NCBI GenBank assembly: GCA_902141825.1 | Contig: CABFPG010000003.1 | Span: 248,001-312,000, forward strand | Reading direction: 5' to 3' | Length of the DNA stretch: 64,000 nucleotides | Source: Thalassocella blandensis | Lineage (GTDB): Bacteria > Pseudomonadota > Gammaproteobacteria > Pseudomonadales > Cellvibrionaceae | In this document: positions 36,755-46,219 of the stretch, in pieces | How positions within the stretch are numbered: position 1 is the stretch's first letter | How the letters are laid out: the number at the start of each line of letters is the position of its first letter | The notes under the pieces: generated by a model | Seen by the model: the letters and a program-made list of their open reading frames with translations, nothing else | The model's database searches: none | What the model was told of the DNA's origin: nothing | Program-made: the position numbers and the translations under genes

Positions 36755-37179
36755 GGAGAATTAAAAACGAGACAATTCCATAAAAAAACGACGTAAATAT
36801 GACTATCTTCATGAGCTGAGCGTCACATTCACCACAACAGTGCATTTTTAGGGGTGACCGAGGATTTTAATTGGCGAGAATTGTTCGATGACAGCAAACA
36901 AAAAGCACCAACAATGAACTTTTCGCACCAATTAATTTCACCAAATGAAAGACAAGGTTAAATATCACACAAATCTTTCAACAAAAAAACGCACCAATAA
37001 AATACATGAGTAACATGATTACGCTTACAGAAGTGAGTTTTATTCAGCACAGGAAAATGCAAAACGACAAACACAAGGCCTCTCCTGGCAAGGAGGGACG
37101 CGGGGGTCAATAAGACAGGAATCTTGCTATTGGTGGTATTACAGGGGGAATATGTTAAAGGGTTAAAGCTCGCAGAACA

Positions 37180-37509
37180 TCATGCAGGTTTACCGGAAAG
37201 CAACTCATCGAAAGAAACAAAAATGGCAGTCACTCTAGTGCCGGAAACATGACTTTCCTTGAAGTACTCTTGCGACATTGGCGCAATACCGCATTGCTCA
37301 GGCAGAGGGAGTTTGGCTTCAATTAAAGCTTGCATTCGTGCAATAAACACAAACTGTATCCACTGCGGAAACGTTAGTGTATCGAGCGCGAATGGCTGGG
37401 TACTGGCTAGCGCTTCTTCGGGTGGGACCTGGTTTTGCCAAAGTCCGAGAGTCCGCAATTCATATTCGAGATCTATTAACAATTCACCGGCTGCAATATG
37501 ATGACTCAT
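37180..37509 (-). CDS. yqcC: YqcC family protein
   Basis: The 109-residue soluble protein matches the YqcC family (DUF446), whose members form a small helical bundle of unknown role. Typical blocks are LLIDLEYELRTLGLW, the hydrophobic FALDTLTFPQWIQFVFIARM and LPEQCGIAPMSQEYF. An excellent AGGAGGAG precedes ATG. It is transcribed alone; a 16-bp tandem repeat lies just upstream (37563-37642). Confidence 0.9.
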   Translation of the reverse strand: MSHHIAAGELLIDLEYELRTLGLWQNQVPPEEALASTQPFALDTLTFPQWIQFVFIARMQALIEAKLPLPEQCGIAPMSQEYFKESHVSGTRVTAIFVSFDELLSGKPA

Positions 37510-37562
37510 TTTCTCCTCCTACTACTAAAACTCCGATTTTCTGTTTGGCAGAACTTATTCAA

Positions 37563-37642
37563 TTCTTACTTTAGTACTTTCTTACTTTAGTGCTTTCTTA
37601 CTTTAATGCTTTCTTACTTTAGTGTTTTCTAACTTTACTGCT
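37563..37642. repeat. Tandem repeat, 16 bp x 5
   Basis: Five units of the form TTCTTACTTTAGTGCT with one to three changes each. It sits between dinG and yqcC, upstream of the yqcC ribosome site, and downstream of the dinG stop. Confidence 0.9.
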
Positions 37643-37767
37643 TACTAGGTCATACGTTTTCTGGCGAACCCTGGATCAGGGTAATACAGGAATCTTTGCG
37701 CAGGCAGCTTAGCAAAGCGGCTCCCTGCTATTTGTCATTCTGCAATACATTGTTTCGAGTACCACCG

Positions 37768-39915
37768 CTAATTTCCGCTTGATGATAAAACCCGTTTATT
37801 TAACTCCCGCCGAAATGGTGGCAGCGCTTCCAACAATGATTTACCGTATCGCTTGGTAATAAGTCGTTTATCCAATATGGTCACTGTGCCATTGTCCGAC
37901 TCGGTACGCAGCAAACGCCCACAAGCCTGAATTAATCGCGTAGATGCATCGGGAACACTTATCTGCATAAATGCATTTCCGCCTTGTGCTTCTACCCATT
38001 CCGCAAGAGCAGCTTCCAAAGGGTCATCGGGTACTGCAAATGGGATTTTCGCGATAATCACATGCGAACAATAATCTCCAGGTAAATCCAGACCTTCAGC
38101 AAAACTCGCCAAACCGAAAATGACACTACCTTGCCCACTGTCGATTGTCGCTTTATGTTGTTTGATAATGGCCTGCTTGCTTTCAACACCCTGCATGGTA
38201 ACTATAGACTGTAAATCTCGAGGCAGACCGTCATTTACATCAAACATTTGTTTACGAGAAGCAAACAGCACCAAAGTCCCCGCATTTTTATCAATTATGT
38301 GAGGTAGTAACTCAATCATATTCACAGTATGTCGCTCGGGGTCGTTTGCTTCTACCGCTTCCTGCGGCACAACCAAACTGGCGTTCTCCGTGTAACGAAA
38401 CGGACTTGGCACAACAGCATAATGCGAATCATCATATGTGCCCGCACGGTATTTGAATCGATCAAACGAATTTAAGGCTGTAATCGTTGCCGAAGTGACC
38501 ACGGCACCACAACAGCGTGACCATAAATCTTTACGTAACGCTCGAGATGCCAGTATGGGACTCGCGACAATTTCATAGTCTGTTATATCATTAAAATCCA
38601 ACAACGTAATCCAGCGCGCTAACGGCCACTCCTCGTCCATTTGAGTGTCGCAATACAAAGACCACAATGTGGCATTGCCTTCCGCTCGCGCCAACCAGGA
38701 ACCAATCACGGGGTAGATATCTTCCAGACTTTCTTTATTTGCCGACGGCGCATCATCATCGATCAGATAGGTTAACTCTTTATAAAGCTTTTCAAGTAAA
38801 TCCGTCAGCTCAACAAATTTGTCACGCAATTGCTGTGCGAGCAACTCCATTGGTTTTGGGGCTTCACCTTTTTCAAAGCGCAACCGAGGTGTGGGCTGAC
38901 TGCGGTCTACCTCTCGCGTAATATCGGACATTAAATCGGCGTTAGCTTCCAGTACTGTACGCGCAGCTTTTAAGCATGCTTCCATAGGTTCTGCCAGCTG
39001 ACAGAAATATTCGGCATGAGAAACCGTTTCCACAAGGCTGGGCCATTGCCCCTCACTCTGCCCCAACCAGCGAATGGTACTTTTATAGCGCGTGTGCGAG
39101 GAAAAGTGACTGAGCGCCTTGTCCGGCAGGTGATGGCCTTCATCAAAAATATAAATGGTGTCTTCAGGTGCGGGTAAAATTGCTCCGCCTCCCAACGCCA
39201 AATCGGCGAGAACCAGGTCGTGATTTGCGACAATACAATCAGCTTCATCCAGCGCTTCACGTGCTTTAAAAAAAGAGCAGTTGCGTACATGAGAACACTT
39301 TCGACCAGTGCATTGACGGTGATCCGTCGTGATCCGCTGCCAACTTGAATGTTCCAGTTCATCCTGCCAATTATCGCGATCACCGTCCCATTCACCTTTA
39401 GATAATTGAGACATCATATCCGTATATAATTTAATGTCCTGCTCACTGATCACAGACACTTCGTCTTCATACACAGGAAACAAAGCATCATCATCTGCGT
39501 GGCTGAAAATTTTGTCCAATTTGGCAAGACACAAATAACGCCCTCTGCCTTTGGCCAGGCGATATTGGAAAGGCATTTCACTGTAATGCAATAATTCGGG
39601 AAGGTCTTTCAGTACAACTTGCTCTTGCAACGCTACGGTCGCGGTGGCGAGTACCACCCGCTTATCCAGGGCTTTAGCAATGATTAAAGTTGCCAGCAAA
39701 TAAGCGACGGTTTTACCCGTTCCTGTGCCGGCCTCTACGACACAAATATGGCCGTTGGAAGTACGCTGCCCTTCTGCATCCAGAGCAATCGTGCCGAGAG
39801 TTCGCGCTATTTCAGCAATCATGAGCTTTTGCCCGTAGCGCGGCTTTAAAGATTTGGCGACAAGAAAACGGCTGTACGCGTGTTGAATTTGCTCCTTAGT
39901 TGATTTATCTAACAT
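37768..39915 (-). CDS. dinG: ATP-dependent DNA helicase DinG
   Basis: This is a 715-residue XPD-like superfamily 2 helicase. Walker A is EAGTGTGKT near residue 60; the DEAH-type box is FDEGHH. Cysteines of the iron-sulfur domain are visible in GRYLC, CTGRKC and RNCSFF, so the 4Fe-4S cluster should form. C-terminal motifs include FGLASFAEGLDLPG and QACGRLLR. DinG resolves R-loops and unwinds 5'-tailed DNA. It is monocistronic. Confidence 0.94.
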   Translation of the reverse strand: MLDKSTKEQIQHAYSRFLVAKSLKPRYGQKLMIAEIARTLGTIALDAEGQRTSNGHICVVEAGTGTGKTVAYLLATLIIAKALDKRVVLATATVALQEQVVLKDLPELLHYSEMPFQYRLAKGRGRYLCLAKLDKIFSHADDDALFPVYEDEVSVISEQDIKLYTDMMSQLSKGEWDGDRDNWQDELEHSSWQRITTDHRQCTGRKCSHVRNCSFFKAREALDEADCIVANHDLVLADLALGGGAILPAPEDTIYIFDEGHHLPDKALSHFSSHTRYKSTIRWLGQSEGQWPSLVETVSHAEYFCQLAEPMEACLKAARTVLEANADLMSDITREVDRSQPTPRLRFEKGEAPKPMELLAQQLRDKFVELTDLLEKLYKELTYLIDDDAPSANKESLEDIYPVIGSWLARAEGNATLWSLYCDTQMDEEWPLARWITLLDFNDITDYEIVASPILASRALRKDLWSRCCGAVVTSATITALNSFDRFKYRAGTYDDSHYAVVPSPFRYTENASLVVPQEAVEANDPERHTVNMIELLPHIIDKNAGTLVLFASRKQMFDVNDGLPRDLQSIVTMQGVESKQAIIKQHKATIDSGQGSVIFGLASFAEGLDLPGDYCSHVIIAKIPFAVPDDPLEAALAEWVEAQGGNAFMQISVPDASTRLIQACGRLLRTESDNGTVTILDKRLITKRYGKSLLEALPPFRRELNKRVLSSSGN

Positions 39916-40023
39916 TGACGACTGACCAAATTCACCTGTTTATTAACGCTTAGCGGTTTAAACCAAATTGAGCTGCGTTAGCCATGGCTGACGCAGTGAT
40001 ACTGTTTCTGTTCTGTGCGGTAT

Positions 40024-41181
40024 TTATTGCGGCAGTTTTTTGTAGACCGGTTGCGCATAGCCTTTTAACAAGGTCTCCCGGTACTCCGAAGGGCACTGAT
40101 TAACATACGCCAGAAACTGGCTACGCTCTTCGTCGAGCTTCATGTCACAAAATAACTTCCCCTCTACACCGACAGGCACACGCGGTGATATTTTTTCTAA
40201 TATTTCATAAGCAAAACAGTTCGTTGCGTGCAAAACGTAATTCTGACTGATTACGGTGTCCAGATACTCGGTTACCTGTTCCGAGTTTTCAAACTCCTGA
40301 TTGAGTGGTTCGCCAAAACTCAAATGAATATTACCTTTGTAACCGGTAATGCCTTTGGCAATACTTTGTACATCTTCGTGTTGTTGTTTTTTATATTCCC
40401 CCTGCAACGCTTTTGTCGTCAGCTCCCGCGCTTTATCGTACCCGCAGGGATCATATTCATAGGAAATACTCACCGGCACAATGCACAGTTCACGAATATA
40501 GTCGGCAAATGCCATGGGTTTATCTTTGTTTAATACCAGCATACTGATGATGGCGGCATTGGTTTTATCATCGCCATCTTTTGCTCGCCCTTCGCGCTGC
40601 GCGATCCATACATTTTCGTTATCATTTTTCACAGAATGAAAAATATATTTAGACAACAGTTTCGCCGCTTTAAACTTTTCTCTCGGTGAAGTGGCCGAGC
40701 GGTTCACTATAAAACTTTTGTTCAATCGCATTAAATCTGAAGCAAAGGGCTTGGTCAGCAAATTATCGCCGATCGCTATGCGCAAGGTAGTAAACCCGTT
40801 TTGATACAGAGTCCAATTGACAAACGCCGGGTCCATTGCAATATCCCGGTGATTGGAGATAAATAAATGCGCTTTATCACGCGCAAGATGCTCCAAACCG
40901 GACAACGTCAGCTCGCCCACAGTTGTATCGATCACATGCCGAAGGTAGGTTTCAATACGCGTTTGAAAATCGTAAACCACTTTCACTTTCGCGGCTTCTT
41001 TGGCCAATCGACTTTTGACCAAAGGTCGAATTAACGGCGCAATGATTTTTCCCAAGCGTGGAAGTTTAAAACGAACGATGGTATCGAGAAATTCCGCATC
41101 GTTGAGTAAGCCATTGACAACCCCGGCGACTTCATCGTCGTTGTATGGGCGAATCTCGTCGAATTCTACTGTTGCTGACAT
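40024..41181 (-). CDS. Acyltransferase of the PlsB/PlsC-like superfamily
   Basis: The 385-residue protein has a glycerolipid acyltransferase core. The catalytic motif is FISNHRDIAMDPAF (His-Arg-Asp-Ile with a following Asp), and FIVNRSATSPREKFK and WIAQREGRAKDG are the second and third blocks. This form is longer than PlsC and shorter than PlsB. It probably moves acyl chains onto lysophosphatidate or a related acceptor at the inner membrane; no transmembrane helix is obvious. I use ATG 41181 (AAGGAC upstream) rather than the extended frame to 41286. Confidence 0.83.
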   Translation of the reverse strand: MSATVEFDEIRPYNDDEVAGVVNGLLNDAEFLDTIVRFKLPRLGKIIAPLIRPLVKSRLAKEAAKVKVVYDFQTRIETYLRHVIDTTVGELTLSGLEHLARDKAHLFISNHRDIAMDPAFVNWTLYQNGFTTLRIAIGDNLLTKPFASDLMRLNKSFIVNRSATSPREKFKAAKLLSKYIFHSVKNDNENVWIAQREGRAKDGDDKTNAAIISMLVLNKDKPMAFADYIRELCIVPVSISYEYDPCGYDKARELTTKALQGEYKKQQHEDVQSIAKGITGYKGNIHLSFGEPLNQEFENSEQVTEYLDTVISQNYVLHATNCFAYEILEKISPRVPVGVEGKLFCDMKLDEERSQFLAYVNQCPSEYRETLLKGYAQPVYKKLPQ

Positions 41182-41541
41182 TGTGGTCCTTAGCTGCTTT
41201 CTGCTTTTTAATCTTTTCTTGTTGAATACCAATATAGTGCGTATTTGAAGCAAGACTTCGATTGTTTTTCGATCAAATCTACACACTTGAGCGGGCGCGA
41301 TTATACCTGCTCTGCGTTAATTTACCTAAATGCACCTGCCGTCGGGTTTTAAAGTGCGAAATCGCCTCCTTGTGATAGACTTAATTTAACGGTTTTTTGG
41401 AACTATTTGGGTCTAAATCCGTAATTTAAATTATTACATAAGCAACTGAATCTATTACTTTTTTTGCGCCGCCTCGCTCACTTGGCGACCTTAAGAGCAG
41501 TCGGAATACCCCCTTCAAGGGCCCCTTAACTTAAGTCATGC
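41182..41541. other. Intergenic, 360 bp, divergent promoter region
   Basis: AT-rich gap between the acyltransferase gene (-) and the REC-GGDEF-REC gene (+). No gene or repeat of note. Confidence 0.45.
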
Positions 41542-42819
41542 ATGAAAATACTATTAGTTGAAGACAGTGCCACCATTCGCTATGCAATGTGCAGCTATAT
41601 CAATGCCGCTGGCCACAATCCCATTGTCGCGGAAAGCGGTGAAGAAGCTTTACAGATTCTGGAAAACACCCCTGTCGACATGATTATCATGGATGTTGAG
41701 ATGCCCGGCTTAAACGGCTTCGAAACAACCCGATTGATCCGTGAAGCACTTGGCGAACATTGGATTCCAATTATTTTCGTCACCGGTAAGGATGAAGACA
41801 CCAGTGTCGAGGAGGGCATCGCCGCTGGAGGCGATGACTATTTGGTAAAGCCCATCAGCCAGGTGATTCTCAACGCTAAAATTCGCGCAATGGAGCGAAT
41901 TACTGGCATGCGAAATGAGCTATCTGAACTGAATAAAGAGCTCACCGTTTTGAGTCAACGCGACGGCCTGACGGGCTTGTTCAATCGCCGCACATTCGAA
42001 GAGAAAGCCCAGGAAATCTGGGACATGTCCGCACGAAGTAAGCAGCCACTTACTATTATCCTGCTGGATATCGATCACTTCAAACTATACAACGATTGTT
42101 ACGGTCATCCGGCCGGTGATGAATGCATCCAGAAAGTATCAGCAGCGTTAAGCAAATCACTCAGCAGGCCTGGAGATATTGTGGCACGCTACGGCGGTGA
42201 GGAATTTATCGCCATCTTACCCAACACCCCGGAATATGGTGCACGCCACGTAACCGAAGTGATTCGCTCGTGTGTTGAAGGCATGGCCATTAAACATCGC
42301 GCCTCCAAAAGCGGTGTCGTAGTGACGATAAGCATCGGTGCCATCGTGGTCAATTATGCCGGTGAAACCAATATCGATTTACAGATCGAAGAAGCAGATA
42401 AATGCCTGTATGAATCCAAACAGAAAGGCCGCAACTGCTGTACAGTGAGAGAGTACAACGCCAAAACCAAGATTCTCTTCGTCGGCGATTGCGACGAAAG
42501 CTATAGTTTATTAGAGGAAAATTTTGCGCCTCAGTACACCATGATCAGCACCTCGCATGGTGACGAATGCTCGGCGCTGGCAGAAGAATATCATCCCAAT
42601 CTGATCATTCTGGATTTAAGTCTGGAGGATATGAATGCCAAAGATGTCTGCCGGGAACTTAAGGAAAATCCATCCACTTCTTTTATGCCTGTCATCCTGA
42701 TTGGCGATGCCAGCATGGAAGCGCTAAAACAGGCGACCTCGGACCTGAATGCCAACGCATGTCTGCAAAAACCACTGGAAACCATCCCTCTGATGGCGAA
42801 AGTGAAAAAATTCGTCTAA
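41542..42819 (+). CDS. REC-GGDEF-REC diguanylate cyclase response regulator
   Basis: A 425-residue cytoplasmic regulator with three domains. The N-terminal receiver (1 to about 120) has the phosphoacceptor Asp51 in IIMDVEMPG and Lys in YLVKP. The GGDEF domain (about 135-295) has the active site YGGEEF at 217-222 and the inhibitory I-site RPGD (209-212) exactly five residues before it, so product inhibition is expected. A second receiver-like domain (about 308-425) has LIILDLSLED and LQKP. It would make cyclic-di-GMP on phosphorylation. No histidine kinase is adjacent. A strong terminator follows. Confidence 0.93.
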   Translation: MKILLVEDSATIRYAMCSYINAAGHNPIVAESGEEALQILENTPVDMIIMDVEMPGLNGFETTRLIREALGEHWIPIIFVTGKDEDTSVEEGIAAGGDDYLVKPISQVILNAKIRAMERITGMRNELSELNKELTVLSQRDGLTGLFNRRTFEEKAQEIWDMSARSKQPLTIILLDIDHFKLYNDCYGHPAGDECIQKVSAALSKSLSRPGDIVARYGGEEFIAILPNTPEYGARHVTEVIRSCVEGMAIKHRASKSGVVVTISIGAIVVNYAGETNIDLQIEEADKCLYESKQKGRNCCTVREYNAKTKILFVGDCDESYSLLEENFAPQYTMISTSHGDECSALAEEYHPNLIILDLSLEDMNAKDVCRELKENPSTSFMPVILIGDASMEALKQATSDLNANACLQKPLETIPLMAKVKKFV

Positions 42820-42875
42820 AAGTTTCCATTCAGTGCTTGGTGGAAAAACTAAAGATTGCGGCGAAGCCCTTAAAC

Positions 42876-42925
42876 AAAAAAGCATGTTTGAATGCCATAA
42901 ATTCAATGGCCAAACATGCTTTTTT
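42876..42925. terminator. Strong bidirectional terminator
   Basis: AAAAAAGCATGTTTG pairs with CAAACATGCTTTTTT, and an inner GCCAT/ATGGC stem extends it. It serves the REC-GGDEF-REC gene and, from the other side, the small ORF at 42995. Confidence 0.9.
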
Positions 42926-42994
42926 ATACGCTGGAATTTTGTAGTTGTTACCAACTTAATCAAGCGCCTGAATGCCTTGTGTCACTTGCTGCGC

Positions 42995-43069
42995 TCAGAT
43001 GATATGCGCCACCATCAGCACCGTACCAGCAATAAAGAAAAAACCTGCCAGATATTTGTCAATCATCAT
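42995..43069 (-). CDS. Possible 24-residue single-helix membrane protein
   Basis: The ORF reads MMIDKYLAGFFFIAGTVLMV then AHII, essentially one transmembrane helix with a charged start. It has a clear gene context: a GGGGG ribosome site 2-3 bp before the first ATG (about 5 bp before the second), a TATACT -10 element at 43099-43104, and the bidirectional terminator at 42876-42925 downstream. pyrB ends 152 bp upstream on the same strand. I do not recognise a family. Such proteins often bind a larger membrane complex, but that is general knowledge, not evidence here. Confidence 0.5.
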   Translation of the reverse strand: MMIDKYLAGFFFIAGTVLMVAHII

Positions 43070-43098
43070 AACCCCCGAAACTCGTTAAACTGGGGCGA

Positions 43099-43104
43099 AG
43101 TATA
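43099..43104 (-). promoter_or_regulatory. Candidate -10 element for the small membrane ORF
   Basis: TATACT on the minus strand, about 23 bp plus initiation distance before ATG 43069. A TTGTAT lies about 15 bp further upstream as a weak -35. Confidence 0.45.
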
Positions 43105-43220
43105 GTGTGTAACATTTTTATACAAACTGACGAATTTCACACTTTTTTGCTGGCGATAAGACCAATTACATCTTGATTTGGCTATATCAATAGCCGGTTT
43201 TTATATACAAAAATGTAAAC

Positions 43221-44234
43221 CTACACTCCGCGACGGTGATACCAGGTGACAGGCCTGGAATAGTGATCCACTTGGTCCGCCACATCCAAAATCAGTGCAA
43301 ACAAGGCCATTCGCACTAACAAGCCATTGTCTGCCTGGCGGAATATGGCAAGATTAGGATTTTGATTGAGGTCATTATCCAATTCATTGGCATCGGAGCG
43401 AGAATCACGCGGCAGAGGATGCATAATAACGGTGTTGGGCTCACAATATTGCGTGTAAATTGCCTGATTCAAACGAAAGCGTCCACGGTAAATATCCGCT
43501 TCTTCTTTAGAAGCAAAACGCTCTTCCTGAATTCGGGTGGAATAGACGATATCCACGCCCCCAATGCTATTTGCCAAATCCGAAGATACCGTCACAGTAT
43601 GGCCAGCCTGTCGCAGCGGCTCAACATACATTTCCGGCATTGCCAGCTCTTCTGGCGAGACCAGTACTACGTGAAGCTTGTCAAACAGACACAGCAAACG
43701 GATCAGGGAGTGAACTGTTCGGCCGTATTTTAAATCCCCGATCATCGCGATGCGCAAGCCGTCCAGGCTGCGACCACGATCGCGCAGTTCTTTTTGAATG
43801 GTGTATAAATCTAATAACGCCTGGCTGGGATGCTCGTTGGCACCATCGCCCCCGTTAATAACCGGCACGCGACTGGCTTCAGCAAACTCGGCTACCGAGC
43901 CTTCTGCCGGATGCCGCATACAGATGACATCACTGTAGCCGGAAAGCACACGTGCGGTGTCGTACAGCGATTCGCCTTTTGCAATTGCCGAACTTTGAAA
44001 GCCCGTCGTTTCGCGGACTTCCCCGCCCAGGAGATTAAACGCACAGCCAAAACTTACACGTGTCCGGGTGCTGGGCTCAAAAAACATATTGCCGAGAATT
44101 GCGCCTTCCAATACACGGGTGACTTTTTGACGCAGAGCATAGGGCTGCATGGAATCGGCGACGGTAAATATGGTTTCTATATCTGTTCGTTCAAACTGAT
44201 CCACCGAAAGTATATTTGCGCCGGTAAAATTCAC
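43221..44234 (-). CDS. pyrB: Aspartate carbamoyltransferase
   Basis: The 337-residue catalytic subunit makes N-carbamoyl-aspartate in pyrimidine synthesis. The carbamoyl-phosphate loop FFEPSTRTRVSF, the GESLYDTARVLSGYS block, HPSQALLDLYTI and the HPLPRDSR loop are intact. The last about 30 residues (VDQVDHYSRPVTWYHRRGV) are the family C-terminus. Neither pyrI nor pyrC is adjacent. It has its own promoter region (44235-44398). Confidence 0.96.
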   Translation of the reverse strand: MNFTGANILSVDQFERTDIETIFTVADSMQPYALRQKVTRVLEGAILGNMFFEPSTRTRVSFGCAFNLLGGEVRETTGFQSSAIAKGESLYDTARVLSGYSDVICMRHPAEGSVAEFAEASRVPVINGGDGANEHPSQALLDLYTIQKELRDRGRSLDGLRIAMIGDLKYGRTVHSLIRLLCLFDKLHVVLVSPEELAMPEMYVEPLRQAGHTVTVSSDLANSIGGVDIVYSTRIQEERFASKEEADIYRGRFRLNQAIYTQYCEPNTVIMHPLPRDSRSDANELDNDLNQNPNLAIFRQADNGLLVRMALFALILDVADQVDHYSRPVTWYHRRGV

Positions 44235-44398
44235 TGATTGCTCCCCTTATGCTTCGATTGCCAAGTACTTCATTGTAAAAGCACTTTAATGACTGATAGA
44301 TAGTGAAACGCCCGCCAGGGAAAAGACCTCAGACCCGTGATACAGTAGATTGCGCACGCCCGGCAAACGGTGCGCTAGTTTATCATCAAGCTTGCCGC

Positions 44399-45838
44399 TT
44401 AGATAAAATATTTTGCTTTGCACTGTTCGGCATATACCCGTAAAGCCTGCAAAATGTTTTGTTTATCCGCATCCCCTGCATGCGTCTCTTGCAACTGCTC
44501 AACCTCCGTCAGAAAGGAGGTGTAATGTAAATGCTCACCCTCACTGGAAAACAAGCGATCTCTCACAAATTCCTGCCATTGAGACTTTTCATCCTGGGTC
44601 AGAGCATCGTAAAAATTGCGCGCCTTATAGCGGATTAAAATGCGGTTCAAGCGCTCGTCTTCAAATAGATAGTTATGCTTAGCCAGCTCTTCAGCAGTGG
44701 CATTTCGCACTTGCGCCATCAGGCTTTTGTCTCGGTCATTGACAAAACCGTTGTAGAGCTGCGCCTCCGGGTCAGCCGAGGGGGTAAAGTTATCCAGTCG
44801 ATACATCTCCTGCAATTTTGAGGCGATATCCCAGTGGCGTATCATCTGCCAGTGCTTTTCACACAGCGTTTTATCCAGTCCCAAACGCTGTTCATGCGCC
44901 GCGGTAATGAGTTTGGGGGTCGCCAGCACAGGACATTTATTCAAATGGATCAACTTAATGGGCAGGCGCTCTTCGCCCTCGGGGAGATCGTCGTTGGAAA
45001 CAAAAACGCGCTGACGAATTTGCTCCGGGGTCAAGTGCAATAAAGGACTAGGGTCGACACTCAAATCAATAACAATAATCGCGTTTTTATTCACAGGATG
45101 GATGGCTAGCGGTGCAATCAGCCCCGCACAACCACGTGTCGCTGGAAACCGGGATGAAATATGTAAAAGCGGTTTACGCGCAGCCAGATCGATCAACGCC
45201 GAGACTTTGTTTTTCATCCGGTGCTGGTATACGTAGTCATAGAGCTGCGGCTGTTTTTGCTTGATCAGTTTTGCCAGCCCTATGGTGGCCTCCACATCGG
45301 AAAAGGCGTCATGGGCGGCACCATGTGATATGCCATTTGCCTGAGTTAAATACTCCAGTTTGAAACTCGGCTTATCGTCAAGTACAGGCCACTCAATGCC
45401 CTCTGGACGCAACGCGTAGACCGCGCGCACCATATCAATGATGTCCCAGCGAGAATTCCCGTTGCGCCACTCTCGTTCGTAAGGGTCATAAAAATTACGG
45501 AACAAGGTATAGCGCGTCACCTCATCATCAAATCTTATGGTGTTATAGCCTACACCGCAGGTTCCCGGTTGCGAAAATTCGCGGAAAATCAGTTCTATAA
45601 ACTGACGCTCTTGAATTCCTTTGTCCTGAGCCTGCTGCGGGGTAATCCCCGTAATCAAACAGGCCATTGGATTTGGCCATAAGTCTTCGGGTGGTTTGCA
45701 ATACATCACCAATGGTTCACCGATAATGTTCAGATCTTCGTCTGTGCGAACCCCCGCAAACTGGCTCGCTCGGTCGGTCGCAGGGTTTGCACCCCAGGTT
45801 TCATAATCGTGCCAATACAAGGTCTTCATAATTTTCAT
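44399..45838 (-). CDS. sbcB: Exodeoxyribonuclease I
   Basis: The 479-residue 3'-5' single-strand DNA exonuclease has the DEDDh catalytic set: HDYETWG near the start, GVGYNTIRFDDEVTRY, and HGAAHDAFSDVEATIGLAK. The SH3-like and helical extensions of ExoI follow, with LFSSEGEHLHYTSFL near the end. It works in mismatch repair and recombination. The ORF has two possible starts, ATG 45838 and ATG 45829; neither shows a strong ribosome site. Confidence 0.94.
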   Translation of the reverse strand: MKIMKTLYWHDYETWGANPATDRASQFAGVRTDEDLNIIGEPLVMYCKPPEDLWPNPMACLITGITPQQAQDKGIQERQFIELIFREFSQPGTCGVGYNTIRFDDEVTRYTLFRNFYDPYEREWRNGNSRWDIIDMVRAVYALRPEGIEWPVLDDKPSFKLEYLTQANGISHGAAHDAFSDVEATIGLAKLIKQKQPQLYDYVYQHRMKNKVSALIDLAARKPLLHISSRFPATRGCAGLIAPLAIHPVNKNAIIVIDLSVDPSPLLHLTPEQIRQRVFVSNDDLPEGEERLPIKLIHLNKCPVLATPKLITAAHEQRLGLDKTLCEKHWQMIRHWDIASKLQEMYRLDNFTPSADPEAQLYNGFVNDRDKSLMAQVRNATAEELAKHNYLFEDERLNRILIRYKARNFYDALTQDEKSQWQEFVRDRLFSSEGEHLHYTSFLTEVEQLQETHAGDADKQNILQALRVYAEQCKAKYFI

Positions 45839-45859
45839 AACTGTCAGTTGCAGGCTTCA

Positions 45860-46219
45860 TCAATTTTTATCATTTTTTGGATAAAGCCAAATAAAGGAAT
45901 AACACACAAGGAATAACACACAAGGAGTAACACAATGAAAATCGATGGTACCAGTGCAATGCGTGTCAAACCACGCCAGAACGCCGCTATATGTACTTTC
46001 ATGAATATTTTGTGTCGTTCGATGCCAAATATTCATAGGGTAAACAGTACTTTTAATGCCATCTGGCTGGTAATTAAGCACGTGAGTGCGATACTTAATT
46101 AACCAATAAGCGTCTTTTTTACCACCATTCACACAGAGCAACGCACAGCAAAGCAGTGCGACGAGAAACAGGCTACAGCGATATATGAGTAATTGGTATT
46201 TGGAAGGTTTTTTTGGCAA
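45860..46219 (-). CDS. Doubtful small membrane protein
   Basis: A 119-codon frame with two hydrophobic segments (YQLLIYRCSLFLVALLCCAL and CVTPCVLFLVCYSFIWL). It overlaps the start of the FHA-EAL gene on the opposite strand by 35 bp, has no family resemblance that I know and no clear ribosome site. It may be chance. If real, it is a short envelope protein. Confidence 0.25.
   Translation of the reverse strand: MPKKPSKYQLLIYRCSLFLVALLCCALLCVNGGKKDAYWLIKYRTHVLNYQPDGIKSTVYPMNIWHRTTQNIHESTYSGVLAWFDTHCTGTIDFHCVTPCVLFLVCYSFIWLYPKNDKN

Larger units (their letters stand above)
36546..37179. other. Intergenic, 634 bp, nitrate operon regulatory region
   Basis: It holds a sigma-54-like promoter (36739-36754), a nested inverted repeat in the presumed leader (36641-36679) and three copies of GCACCAA (36905, 36925, 36991). 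No gene seen. Confidence 0.55.
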
